Notes: generated from the sequence alone by a model not told the origin. 36,441 nucleotides of DNA from UBA2144 sp964506185 (GCA_964506185.1 CAZDKL010000014.1:1-36441), one strand, 5' to 3'; positions 9,022 to 16,393 are shown, counted from the first letter of the stretch. Program-made: numbers and translations.

Positions 9022-9353
9022 TTGAATAGCTTGTTAAATTTTTCATCCAAATCTCCAAACTCCATCTTGTTCATCAGCTCTTCTGCCTCCTTCATCTTGT
9101 CGTGATAAAACTTATTCATAGCACCGTGCCACTCGGACATGAATCTGTCGAACTTCTTCATGAATTTCTTCATTGATTTTTGATATTTGACGACACGTTT
9201 CTTTCTTTCTTTGTCTGACAATGATTCTAAGGTTCCTTTGAGCTTAGATATATTTGCAAGCAAAAGCTCCTGATCTATGTCGTACATCAGAAGATCATAT
9301 AGGTCCTCCATACTCCAATCTATGGCACTATTTGTGTTTGTTTGAGGAGTCAT
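9018..9353 (-). CDS. small helical hypothetical protein, partner of the metallopeptidase gene
   Basis: The 111-residue product is almost entirely helical and charged, with repeated Met/Lys/Phe heptads (KYQKSMKKFMKKFDRFMSEW) typical of a coiled coil or helical bundle. It has no signal peptide or membrane segment, and I do not recognise the family. Its stop overlaps the start of the 1036-residue metallopeptidase gene by 4 nt, so the two proteins are probably made together and may interact through their helices; that is inference. A strong promoter lies just upstream. Confidence 0.75.
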   Translation of the reverse strand: MTPQTNTNSAIDWSMEDLYDLLMYDIDQELLLANISKLKGTLESLSDKERKKRVVKYQKSMKKFMKKFDRFMSEWHGAMNKFYHDKMKEAEELMNKMEFGDLDEKFNKLFK

Positions 9354-9365
9354 TTAATTACTTGT

Positions 9366-9394
9366 ATTTTATCACATTCTGACCTTTCTGGCAA
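9366..9394 (-). promoter_or_regulatory. promoter of the metallopeptidase operon
   Basis: On the minus strand TTGCCA (9394-9389), a 17-nt spacer and TAAAAT (9371-9366) each match consensus at five of six positions. The ATG at 9353 is 12 nt after the -10 box, so the leader would be about 5 nt. Confidence 0.65.
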
Positions 9395-9401
9395 TTCTTG
9401 A

Positions 9402-9710
9402 CTACAGTAAGCTCAAAACCTGTTTTATAGGCTGTTTTTGAGGAAGAGAGAGGCGATATTTTACAAAAGATCCTCTCTTCGTATACGTGACTATTCCTGC
9501 ATCCCTAAGTATTCGCAAATGTTGAGATGCTGTTTGACTACGTATATTGACTGCATCGCAAATGTCTTCAACGCTCGCAATTTTTTTCTTCTTTATAAAA
9601 GAAAGAATCCTCAGCCTTCTCTGATTTCCAACTGCCTTCAGTTGCCTTTCGAGATTCATAATGCGCTTCATAGTAATTGGAGTATATAGCATGTAGGTAT
9701 GTTCGAACAT
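9402..9710 (-). CDS. ArsR-type winged-helix regulator
   Basis: This is a small DNA-binding repressor of the ArsR superfamily. The core LKAVGNQRRLRILSFIKKKKIASVEDICDAVNI, then RSQTASQHLRILRDAGIVTYTKRGSFVKYRL, is the standard helix-turn-helix plus wing. No Cys or His metal-binding pair is seen in the recognition helix, so metal sensing is not supported. The open frame continues upstream to 9779, but that part (a hydrophobic stretch) is translated from an intergenic repeat and is unlikely to be real. Starts at 9710 (102 aa), 9692, 9671 or 9659 are possible, and 9710 is only the longest plausible one. It lies downstream of dnaJ in the same direction, past the repeat. Confidence 0.8.
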   Translation of the reverse strand: MFEHTYMLYTPITMKRIMNLERQLKAVGNQRRLRILSFIKKKKIASVEDICDAVNIRSQTASQHLRILRDAGIVTYTKRGSFVKYRLSLPQKQPIKQVLSLL

Positions 9711-9734
9711 GACTTCTTTATTAGAAAACAGAAA

Positions 9735-9797
9735 AAACAACCAACAACAAAAAACCAATAACCAAAACCCAATAACCAAAACCCAATCAACTAGTTA
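9735..9797. repeat. AACCAAAACCCAAT iterations at the dnaJ 3' end
   Basis: Several copies of a 14-nt unit (AACCAAAACCCAAT and shorter variants) fill the space after dnaJ, running into a stretch that includes the dnaJ stop codon at 9795-9797. The last codons of dnaJ (Arg-Ile-Gly-stop, AGGATTGGTTAAC) are identical to the end of the 17798 gene. Confidence 0.75.
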
Positions 9798-10859
9798 ACC
9801 AATCCTCTTCCACTCCTCCATAAGTTTCTTTTCTTCCTTACTGAGTTTCTTGGGAATTTCGACTCCGATAGTTACATAGTGATCTCCGTGTTTTGAGCTT
9901 CCAAGCACCGGCATTCCTTTCCCTTTTATTCTGAAAATTTGACTCGGTTGAGTACCCACGGGAATCTTTAGCTCAGTATCCCCATGTACGGTATTAACTC
10001 TAACCTGAGTGCCAAGTATTGCGTCTAATACTGATAGTATTGAATGAGTTCGAATGTCATCGCCATCGCGCTCAAATCTTGGATCTGGCTGAACAACAAT
10101 ATGAAGATACAAGTCCCCTGTTTGCGCACCGTGTCTTCCGGCTTCTCCCTTTCCTGCAAGCCTGAGGGTTTGACCGTCATGAATCCCCGGAGGGATATCG
10201 AGGGTAACAGTTTCTTTCTTTTGAATGCGTCCTTCGCCGGAACACGCGGAACACTTTTTATCAGGAACTCGTCCAGCTCCTGAGCAACTAGGACATACAA
10301 AACTCTGTTGAATCATTCCAAAGAATGATTGCGCTGTCTTGGTCTGTTGCCCTGTGCCACCACAATCTGTACATGTAATCATTTCTGAGCCTTTCTCCGT
10401 ACCCTTTCCTTCGCACTCAGTACATGAAATGAATGTTTCCAGTGCGATAGTTTTTTGAGCGCCCTTGACAGCTTCGTCGAATTCAACAGTTAATCTGACT
10501 TCGCGATCACGACCTCTCTCGCTCCTCTGAGTTCTTCCTCCGCCTCCTCTTCCACCGCCACCAAAGAAACCTTCAAAAATATCACCGAGCCCGCCCATGT
10601 TTTGAAAACCGGAAAAATCGAATCCCCCAAAACCCGCACCCGCACCCGCAGCACCAAAGGTGTCATACTGCTTCCTTTTCTTATCGTCACTTAGCACTTC
10701 GTAAGCTTCGTTAACTTCCTGAAATTTCTGCTCAGCCTCTTTATCATCCTTGTTCTTATCCGGATGAAGCTCTTTGCTAAGTTTTCTGTAAGCTTTCTTA
10801 ATATCGCCCACAGAAGCATCGCGTGGCACGCCTAAGATTTCGTAGTAGTCATGGGGCAT
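9795..10859 (-). CDS. dnaJ: chaperone DnaJ (type I Hsp40)
   Basis: DnaJ is the co-chaperone that delivers unfolded proteins to DnaK and stimulates its ATPase. The J domain (residues 1-70) carries the HPD triad at H32-P33-D34. A Gly/Phe-rich linker follows (GFGGFDFSGFQNMGG), then all four CxxCxGxG zinc motifs (CTECEGKG, CTDCGGTG, CPSCSGAG, CSACSGEG), then the two client-binding domains. At 354 aa it is a complete type I protein, slightly shorter than E. coli DnaJ. Neither dnaK nor grpE is in the window. The stop codon lies at the edge of an iterated repeat. Confidence 0.97.
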   Translation of the reverse strand: MPHDYYEILGVPRDASVGDIKKAYRKLSKELHPDKNKDDKEAEQKFQEVNEAYEVLSDDKKRKQYDTFGAAGAGAGFGGFDFSGFQNMGGLGDIFEGFFGGGGRGGGGRTQRSERGRDREVRLTVEFDEAVKGAQKTIALETFISCTECEGKGTEKGSEMITCTDCGGTGQQTKTAQSFFGMIQQSFVCPSCSGAGRVPDKKCSACSGEGRIQKKETVTLDIPPGIHDGQTLRLAGKGEAGRHGAQTGDLYLHIVVQPDPRFERDGDDIRTHSILSVLDAILGTQVRVNTVHGDTELKIPVGTQPSQIFRIKGKGMPVLGSSKHGDHYVTIGVEIPKKLSKEEKKLMEEWKRIG

Positions 10860-10929
10860 TGGGGAGATCTTAGCTTATAGAGAACCAATTTGAGAAAAGT
10901 TTATTCTAATATTTATCGGCAATTAGCTT

Positions 10930-10983
10930 ATTAGCAGATTAGCAGATTGGCTAATCTGCTAATTGCCAATCTGCTAATTGCTG
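10930..10983. repeat. CTAATCTG-family hairpin, arms adjacent
   Basis: The left arm iterates AGCAGATT (10931-10950) and the right arm iterates CTAATCTG/CCAATCTG (10951-10983). They pair over about 15 bp with one bulge and almost no loop. The same unit occurs at 14762-14790, 15158-15195 and inside a gene at 29481-29510. It lies between the divergent dnaJ and 11054 genes. Confidence 0.85.
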
Positions 10984-11018
10984 TTCGTATCCTCAAATAG
11001 TAAGCAGAATTCTCGGTA

Positions 11019-11047
11019 TTCTCAAATGTCGAGATCTATGCTATAAT
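11019..11047 (+). promoter_or_regulatory. promoter for the 11054 gene
   Basis: TTCTCA (11019-11024), a 17-nt spacer and a perfect TATAAT (11042-11047). The ATG is 6 nt after the -10 box, implying a leaderless mRNA. Confidence 0.6.
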
Positions 11048-11053
11048 AATTCG

Positions 11054-12076
11054 ATGCAACCTGAACCTGGATTACTTAAGGCAATGAGAAGAATGACGAT
11101 CACTTTGGGCATTATGTGCTTTGCTTTTGTGTCATTCGCAGTAACAAATATAGAGGAACCGTCGTTGCAAGCGCGTTTGCTCCCCGGCCATATGCGAGGC
11201 GTGATTCCCTGGAAAACATTTACTGCAGAAGATGTCGAAATGGGTATAGCTGCCCCCGCTCACGTCAATGTATTGTTTCAAATTCCTGCAAAAGAAAAGA
11301 AGGTATACAGAAAGGTTCTATTTGGCCAAAGCGGATTCGACGTACGTTATTGGGGATACTGCTTCCCAGAAGACTACGAAAAAATGCAACAAATGAAGAG
11401 GCGCGGTCTTCCAGGGCGTATTTTCCTTTCGGAGAAGGAAAGAAGTTTCAGGCGACAAAAAGAGATAAACACTAGAAGAACTCAATTCTCACTATTCAGA
11501 GACTACTCAGAAAAGAATCTTAATGAAGCAAAATACAACAGGGGACAGGTTCGCCATCAAATGGAAATATTTAAAGGGGGCACGACTTGTTATCTAATGA
11601 CAGAAACTCCTATCTCTATCGGAATTGATAAAGACGGTGATGGAGTTAATGCTTACGTTGAAGCAGACAAAAAGTCAGATCCGGACATCGAGGATACCGA
11701 CGGAGATGGACTAGATGATGGAACAGAAATTTTTTCTTTAGGAACCAGTCCTGTAATGAGAGATTCTGACGGAGATGGAATAGTTGATGGCCTGGAGGAT
11801 TACAATAGGAATGGAAGGGTGGATATGGGAGAAACGAATCCGCTACAAGTGGACTCCGATCGAGATGGCCTTTGTGACGGGCTTTGTAGAATTGACACAC
11901 ATAGCAAAAAGGTGCGTGGTGAAGATGTAAACCTAAATGGTAAAATTGATAAGGGTGAGACGAATCCTACCAAAGAAGACTCCGATGGAGACGGAATTTT
12001 GGATGAACAGGAGTACTTTAACTGCGTCCTGAAAGGTAGCAAGTCTTGTAGTTATTCCGCTTTTCAGGTAAAATAA
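11054..12076 (+). CDS. secreted protein with thrombospondin type 3 calcium-binding repeats
   Basis: The 340-residue protein begins with a short polar stretch and a hydrophobic segment (TITLGIMCFAFVSFAV) that reads as a signal peptide or anchor. Residues 40-185 form a domain I do not recognise. From D192 onward there are at least four Asp-rich calcium motifs (DKDGDG, DTDGDG, DSDGDG, DSDRDG and a final DSDGDG) with intervening NxNGxxDxGE loops, the pattern of TSP3/EF-hand-like surface proteins. Two Cys pairs near the end could form disulfides. An extracellular or cell-surface location is inferred. The next gene encodes a protein with a sorting signal, 24 nt downstream, suggesting a two-gene surface operon. 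Confidence 0.85.
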   Translation: MQPEPGLLKAMRRMTITLGIMCFAFVSFAVTNIEEPSLQARLLPGHMRGVIPWKTFTAEDVEMGIAAPAHVNVLFQIPAKEKKVYRKVLFGQSGFDVRYWGYCFPEDYEKMQQMKRRGLPGRIFLSEKERSFRRQKEINTRRTQFSLFRDYSEKNLNEAKYNRGQVRHQMEIFKGGTTCYLMTETPISIGIDKDGDGVNAYVEADKKSDPDIEDTDGDGLDDGTEIFSLGTSPVMRDSDGDGIVDGLEDYNRNGRVDMGETNPLQVDSDRDGLCDGLCRIDTHSKKVRGEDVNLNGKIDKGETNPTKEDSDGDGILDEQEYFNCVLKGSKSCSYSAFQVK

Positions 12077-12100
12077 CATGAAAATCTAATTTAAGTAATT

Positions 12101-12607
12101 ATGCAAAAACGAACTTCAAAAAAGGCAATCTCCCTAATAATTCTGGCAACAGTTCTCTTCGCACCAACGACTGCGCTTGCGTACCTTTTGCCGGAAGATG
12201 TACTTAGAGGAAATGACTTGTACATTCCTCCAAGGAATCGAGACACGAGAGATGTAGTTGAAAGGCAAGCATACAACAGTGCAGAAAGGCGCAAGGAAGA
12301 GTGGGGGGTCGAATACGAACGTCAACACCCAACTCCTCCGGAACCAGAACCAGTTGTTGCGGGAGAGGAAGAGAAAGGGGAAGGAGCAGCAATGATGCTT
12401 ACAAGCGATGCGATGGAACTCCTAAGAACTGTTCGACTTCTTGAGCGCGTAGATCAACAGCAAGCTCTCAGGCACGAAGGTGCACCGCCTCTTGCTCCAA
12501 CCGGAGCTCCAGCGGTTCTTGCGGCAATGGCAATCGTAAGTGCAGCCGGATGGACAGTGCTTAAGTCCGGAAGGAAGAAGGCTTGGACAAGTAGGAAGAT
12601 AAAGTAA
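12101..12607 (+). CDS. exported protein with LAPTG-type C-terminal sorting signal
   Basis: The 168-residue protein has a clear signal peptide (KKAISLIILATVLFAPTTALA) and a charged, Pro/Glu-rich middle. Near the C-terminus residues 131-135 read LAPTG, followed by a hydrophobic stretch (APAVLAAMAIVSAAGWTVL) and a basic tail (KSGRKKAWTSRKIK). That order (LPxTG-like pentapeptide, membrane segment, positive tail) is the cell-wall sorting signal recognised by sortases; LAxTG is a known variant. No sortase gene is in this window. Anchoring to the cell surface is therefore inferred. The gene follows the TSP3 protein in the same direction and is closed by a large hairpin repeat right after the stop. 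Confidence 0.75.
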   Translation: MQKRTSKKAISLIILATVLFAPTTALAYLLPEDVLRGNDLYIPPRNRDTRDVVERQAYNSAERRKEEWGVEYERQHPTPPEPEPVVAGEEEKGEGAAMMLTSDAMELLRTVRLLERVDQQQALRHEGAPPLAPTGAPAVLAAMAIVSAAGWTVLKSGRKKAWTSRKIK

Positions 12608-12731
12608 ACAACAATCAACACGCTCGTCCCGCGCTTGCGGGACTCGCTTTCAACACATTTCATTTTCAACAATCAACTAGTAGTTGATTGTTGATTGTCG
12701 AGAGGCGCCGCAGGCGCCGTGTTGATTGTTA
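12608..12731. repeat. four-arm hairpin element D1 after the LAPTG gene
   Basis: Outer arms AACAATCAACACG (12610-12622) and CGTGTTGATTGTT (12718-12730) are a perfect 13-bp inverted repeat. Inside are three hairpins: GTCCCGC/GCGGGAC (12626-12643), a 13-bp palindrome of CAACAATCAACTA around one base (12667-12693), and GGCGCC/GGCGCC (12704-12718). It begins right after the stop codon. The layout matches element D3 at 18961-19091. Confidence 0.9.
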
Positions 12732-12751
12732 AATTTTGAGTCTGATTCTTT

Positions 12752-12779
12752 TTGACTAATAGGTATTTTGATGTAAAGT
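12752..12779 (+). promoter_or_regulatory. promoter candidate before the small ORF
   Basis: TTGACT (12752-12757), a 16-nt spacer and TAAAGT (12774-12779). It stands 49 nt before the strong ribosome site of the 12829 ORF, so transcription of the recJ upstream region probably begins here. Confidence 0.45.
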
Positions 12780-12828
12780 TTACTTTGCGGTCTATCAATC
12801 CATCACCCTAACAGAGGAGGACAGAGCC

Positions 12829-12924
12829 TTGATCACTTCATTTGAAGCGGAACCGGAAAGGTCCCTAGTTCAAGCCGAAAAATCGATGCACGTGACGGAA
12901 AATTTTGAAGACATATTGACATGA
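12829..12924 (+). CDS. possible 31-residue leader peptide upstream of recJ
   Basis: A TTG codon at 12829 sits 8 nt after a perfect AGGAGG (12815-12820), itself preceded by a plausible promoter. The frame encodes about 31 polar, acidic residues (beginning MITSFEAEPERSLVQAEK) and stops at 12922-12924. The strong ribosome site stands out because most genes here have none. Part of the coding sequence is duplicated 198 nt downstream (13044-13079), in the same reading phase but without its own start. It may be a real small protein, a regulatory leader, or chance. Confidence 0.4.
   Translation: MITSFEAEPERSLVQAEKSMHVTENFEDILT
12846..12881. repeat. direct repeat, copy 1 (partner at 13044-13079)
   Basis: A 29-nt stretch beginning AGCGGAACCGGAAAG recurs 198 nt downstream with one mismatch, and similarity continues for about 7 nt more. 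The offset is a multiple of three. Confidence 0.85.
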
Positions 12925-13010
12925 GTTTTTTCAAGATCACCATATATAACTACTGCCCCGCCACCCTTTGCCTTACCCACCCCTGGGGGGAGGGTGCACC
13001 TAAACTCAGT
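12903..13010. repeat. dispersed intergenic repeat, copy 2
   Basis: This aligns with 4624-4737 and includes the C-run/G-run hairpin at 12975-12995. The remainder of the 12608-13148 intergenic region is occupied by element D1, the small ORF, the direct repeats and a TTCG-loop hairpin. Confidence 0.75.
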
Positions 13011-13031
13011 GATTACTGATAAACCCTTTTT

Positions 13032-13079
13032 GTTCCGCTTTCGAGCGGAACCGGAAAGATCCCTAGTTCAAGGGGAAAA
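13032..13079. repeat. TTCG-tetraloop hairpin plus direct repeat copy 2
   Basis: GTTCCGCT (13032-13039), loop TTCG and AGCGGAAC (13044-13051) form a perfect 8-bp stem. The second arm is also the start of direct repeat copy 2 (13044-13079). It lies 70 nt before the recJ start and resembles the hairpin at 4555-4574. Confidence 0.75.
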
Positions 13080-13148
13080 GTCTGACCTCTTAAAAGTTTT
13101 TTTTAAACACCTATAGATTAGGTTCAATTCGACTGTTAATCTCCATCG

Positions 13149-14780
13149 GTGAGTTCTGAGCTTTCTCTCACAGGCAAAAGATGGATAATTCCTGAATTAT
13201 CTGAAGATGATAGTGATAATCTGGTCAGTAATCTGATGAGTAAGCGCGGAATTGATCCTGCGCTTGAAGGCGAACTGCCTGATGCATTTGCATTTCATGA
13301 CATGCAGAAAGCTATTGATCGAATTAGACTCGCAATCAAAAACAAAGAGTCGGTTGGAATTTTCGGAGACTATGATTGTGATGGCATAACTTCGTCGCTT
13401 CAATTAATCAGATTCTTCAGAAGAAACGGAATTGACCCCTTCGTAAGACTCCCCCACCGAATTAAAGATGGCTATGGTCTTAAGTCTCATATCATTGATG
13501 AGTTTGTTGCTAAAGGGACTGATCTTCTGATTACAGTGGATTCCGGAGTTGGTTCTGTTTCCGAAATCGCGAAAGCCAGATCAGCAGGAATAGAGGTGAT
13601 AATAACTGACCATCATCACGTCGGAAAAAAGATACCTCCCGCGGTAGCAATTATTCATCCTGACTTTTCCGATATTCCCCCACCTCATCCATCTGGCTCC
13701 GGAGTTGTTTATCATTTATTAAGAGCTCTTGAGGATGGTACGTGGGACGATATGCAAACTGACGAGTCTTTAGCCATGCTTGGAACTATTGCAGATGTAA
13801 TGGAACTAAAAGGTTTTAACAGGACCCTTGTAAAGCAAGGCTTAAACTCAATTAAGAAACTTAAATCAGGACCTCTATTTGAACTCGTCAAAATTGCAGG
13901 CATCAACATTAATTATTTAACAAGTACCGATGTCGGATTTCGAATAGCTCCAAGAATTAATGCGGCTGGAAGAATGGGGAATCCTTTGATCGCTCTTAAA
14001 GCACTTATGGATGGAGGAGAGGCTATTAAAATTATTGATAATCTAAATGAAATCAGACAAAAGCAAACTGAAGAATTTTTAAACATGGCACTCGAAGAAA
14101 TCAGTGAAGCCCCAGAGAGTCCTCTTATGAGCATTATGCATTCTGACTTTCCACAAGGTATTGTGGGGCTGATTGCAGGGAAGCTTACAGAGATGACAGG
14201 CAAACCAAGTTTAGTTGGACGCGATCATGAAGGAATGTGCACTGCATCACTTAGAAGTACTCCCTCTTATCACATTACCGAAGGACTAGAACGATGCTCC
14301 GGACTTCTCCAATACTTTGGCGGACATGCACAAGCTGCAGGTTGTTCATTCAGATCTGATTTATTCGATCAGGTTTCAAATAGGCTGGCAGAGGATATCT
14401 CGAAGCACACTGATCCTGATGATCTTCTACCAACCATTGAAATTGATGCTGTTCTCCCGGCACCATCAATTACCCTTGGGCTTATCAATGATTTAAAGAG
14501 GCTTGAGCCATTTGGACATGGAAATAGAGAACCCGTATTTCTGATACAAGGCGCTCAGATGGAATACCAAAGACAAGTTGGAAAAGAGAGCAATCATCTC
14601 CAATCAAATATTGGCGGCGTGAAATCTATTGGATTCAGACTCGGACATCTGATTGAGCATTCAAATAAGCCTATCGACGTTGTTTGTAGATTAGGTACTG
14701 ATTCATGGAACGGATTAACAAGACCACAAATCTTTATTGACGATCTTCGATCAACAGCACTTAGCAGATTAGCTGATTAG
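13149..14780 (+). CDS. recJ: single-stranded-DNA exonuclease RecJ
   Basis: RecJ degrades single-stranded DNA 5' to 3' in recombination and repair. The DHH phosphoesterase core is clear: GDYDCDGITSS (D74, D76, D78), a VDSGVG block, and TDHHHVG (D154-H155-H156). The DHHA1 domain has YFGGHAQAAGC, and the C-terminal OB-like domain has LEPFGHGNREPVF. At 543 aa it is on the short side for RecJ but has all core parts. The start is GTG, since an in-frame stop lies four codons upstream. No Shine-Dalgarno site is seen. The last residues (LSRLAD) and the stop codon are encoded within an iterated CAGATTAG repeat. Confidence 0.96.
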   Translation: MSSELSLTGKRWIIPELSEDDSDNLVSNLMSKRGIDPALEGELPDAFAFHDMQKAIDRIRLAIKNKESVGIFGDYDCDGITSSLQLIRFFRRNGIDPFVRLPHRIKDGYGLKSHIIDEFVAKGTDLLITVDSGVGSVSEIAKARSAGIEVIITDHHHVGKKIPPAVAIIHPDFSDIPPPHPSGSGVVYHLLRALEDGTWDDMQTDESLAMLGTIADVMELKGFNRTLVKQGLNSIKKLKSGPLFELVKIAGININYLTSTDVGFRIAPRINAAGRMGNPLIALKALMDGGEAIKIIDNLNEIRQKQTEEFLNMALEEISEAPESPLMSIMHSDFPQGIVGLIAGKLTEMTGKPSLVGRDHEGMCTASLRSTPSYHITEGLERCSGLLQYFGGHAQAAGCSFRSDLFDQVSNRLAEDISKHTDPDDLLPTIEIDAVLPAPSITLGLINDLKRLEPFGHGNREPVFLIQGAQMEYQRQVGKESNHLQSNIGGVKSIGFRLGHLIEHSNKPIDVVCRLGTDSWNGLTRPQIFIDDLRSTALSRLAD

Positions 14781-14790
14781 CAGATTAGCC
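14762..14790. repeat. CTAATCTG-family array, left arm (contains recJ stop)
   Basis: TTAGCAGATTAGCTGATTAG and following units encode the last recJ codons and its stop. Its inverted partner is at 15158-15195, beyond the four-helix-bundle gene. Confidence 0.85.
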
Positions 14791-14799
14791 TATTACAAT

Positions 14800-15162
14800 A
14801 TGCCAATAAAAACGTTCAGATTCATAGATTTTAAAATCTACAAAGAAGCAAAGGCATTTAGAAAATTCATAAACGCATTCTTGAACGAATTTCCAAGTGA
14901 CGAACGTTTTCGACTGGTTAATCAAATACACCGTGCCTGCCAATCTATAATTTTAAATATCGCAGAGGGCTCTGCCAAAAAGTCAGATAAAGACTTTAGG
15001 CGTTTTCTAGAGATATCAATTGCGTCCGTAAGTGAAGTTGTTGCCGGATTTGACCTTGCTAAAGATGATGGAATCATCTCTGAAGACGAATTTAATTCGA
15101 TTGAATTCCGAGCAGAAAACCTAGCAAGGCAAATAGGAGGATTCATGAAAGCCTTAAGCTAA
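14800..15162 (+). CDS. four-helix bundle protein (S23/IVS-protein family)
   Basis: The 120-residue sequence fits the family of small four-helix bundle proteins first seen encoded in intervening sequences of 23S rRNA genes. Signatures are FKIYKEAKAF, FLNEFPSDERFRLVNQIHRACQSIILNIAEGSAKKSDKDFRRFLEIS (at about residues 27-75) and an ENLARQIGGFMKAL end. The function is not established. Here it is not in an rRNA gene. It lies between inverted arrays of the CTAATCTG repeat, and its own stop codon is inside the right array (15160-15162). It starts 19 nt after the recJ stop and could share its transcript. Confidence 0.88.
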   Translation: MPIKTFRFIDFKIYKEAKAFRKFINAFLNEFPSDERFRLVNQIHRACQSIILNIAEGSAKKSDKDFRRFLEISIASVSEVVAGFDLAKDDGIISEDEFNSIEFRAENLARQIGGFMKALS

Positions 15163-15195
15163 TCTGCCAATTGCCAATCTGCTAATCTGCCAATC
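15158..15195. repeat. CTAATCTG-family array, right arm
   Basis: GCTAATCTGCCAATTGCC and following units are in inverted orientation relative to 14762-14790, bracketing the four-helix-bundle gene. The first unit supplies that gene's stop codon. Confidence 0.85.
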
Positions 15196-15229
15196 AAATC
15201 AATCAACAACTTAACGTAACTTAATTATC

Positions 15230-15454
15230 CTAAACTGGCACTAGACTACCCTCCATCCAGAAAACTTCCGTTAAAGGAGATTCAAGCGCTGTAGAAATTT
15301 TAAAAGCGAGTAATACAGAAGGATTAGTCTGTCCCCTTTCAATACTCATTATAGTTTGCCTGCTTACCCCCGTGCGCAGTGCGAGCTCTTCTTGTGTCAT
15401 ATTGCGATCAAATCGAAGACGGCGGATAGAATTTTTAAGCACTGCTGTTGACAT
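15230..15454 (-). CDS. XRE/Cro-type small regulator
   Basis: The 74-residue protein is a single helix-turn-helix domain: NSIRRLRFDRNMTQEELALRTGVSRQTIMSIERGQTNPSVLLAFKISTALE. The tail PLTEVFWMEG is typical of the YozG/YgzD-like compact group, in which the regulator is little more than the DNA-binding domain. The target is unknown. It follows uppP in the same direction, 113 nt downstream of its stop. The two may not share a transcript because AT-rich intergenic sequence with a TACAAT-like box separates them. Confidence 0.88.
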   Translation of the reverse strand: MSTAVLKNSIRRLRFDRNMTQEELALRTGVSRQTIMSIERGQTNPSVLLAFKISTALESPLTEVFWMEGSLVPV

Positions 15455-15567
15455 GAATGGTGGGGGGAAAAATCTCTAAGTGTGGGAGGCATTGTACTTG
15501 CAAGTTCTTGGTGAGCAAGAGAAAAAAGTTAAGTTAATTGCTTTTCGAACAAAAGTATTGTTCTTAC

Positions 15568-16377
15568 TTAAGTTACTATTAGTAAAATTCCAACTGGAAT
15601 CAAGTAAACAGCGAACCACGATAGACTTCTTTTAATTACCCACGCTCGCAAAAAGAGTATTGCAACAATACTTACAACCAAAGAAGAAAAGAATCCTGCT
15701 AGCACGACTGACAATGAGGGCAACTCAAGCGTTCCTGCAAATGAATCAAGAAGAGTTAAAATGGTTGCACCTGCAATTACCGGTACTGCCATCATAAAAG
15801 AGAAATCTAGTGCTTCTCTGCGGGATAATCCTGTCATTCTTCCGACCCCCATAGTAAGCCCTGAGCGTGACAGTCCTGGAATAAGGGCACATGCCTGTGC
15901 AATACCTATCCAAAGCGCTCTCAGGCGCTCTAAATCGGAAGATCGATGTTTCTGAGGGAACCGCTCTCCGAGTATTAGCACCAAAGCTGTGACTATCAGT
16001 CCCATACCTACCGTCACAGTCGATCTAAAAGAATCCACTATTAAATCCCCTAGTAGAACTCCTGCAAGTACCGCAGGAATTGTGGCAACAATTAAAGATA
16101 GAAATAAGGAACGGTATTCCCCTGTCATTCCAGGCTGAGAAGGAATATCTGTACTAAAGAATGATCTGAACATTCTTAACCACATTGCTCCATAGACGAT
16201 CAGAAGACCTACTAATGTTCCTGCATGGAGCATTACATCGAAACCCATTAGTGACTGCGCACTCAAATCTATTTTGAATAATGATTCAGTAATAACAAGA
16301 TGCCCGGAACTGGAGACGGGAAGGAATTCAGTTAGGCCTTGGATGATTCCTAGGAATAGAGCTTGTGTGATTGTCAT
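15568..16377 (-). CDS. uppP: undecaprenyl-diphosphatase
   Basis: UppP (BacA) is an integral membrane phosphatase that recycles undecaprenyl pyrophosphate, the lipid carrier for peptidoglycan and other surface glycans. The first conserved region is QGLTEFLPVSSSGHLV (Q13xxxE17 and SGH 24-26), and the second is PGLSRSGLTMG with the conserved Arg. Seven or eight hydrophobic segments span the 269 residues, the normal length. A TATCAT box 8 nt before the ATG again suggests a leaderless message. The repeat hairpin at 16394-16470 separates it from dedA upstream. Confidence 0.96.
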   Translation of the reverse strand: MTITQALFLGIIQGLTEFLPVSSSGHLVITESLFKIDLSAQSLMGFDVMLHAGTLVGLLIVYGAMWLRMFRSFFSTDIPSQPGMTGEYRSLFLSLIVATIPAVLAGVLLGDLIVDSFRSTVTVGMGLIVTALVLILGERFPQKHRSSDLERLRALWIGIAQACALIPGLSRSGLTMGVGRMTGLSRREALDFSFMMAVPVIAGATILTLLDSFAGTLELPSLSVVLAGFFSSLVVSIVAILFLRAWVIKRSLSWFAVYLIPVGILLIVT

Positions 16378-16393
16378 TGTATAGAATGATATT

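Noticed and set aside
9711..9779. Hydrophobic N-terminal extension of the ArsR-type regulator
   Set aside because: It is translated from the iterated repeat after dnaJ and is not expected in this family.
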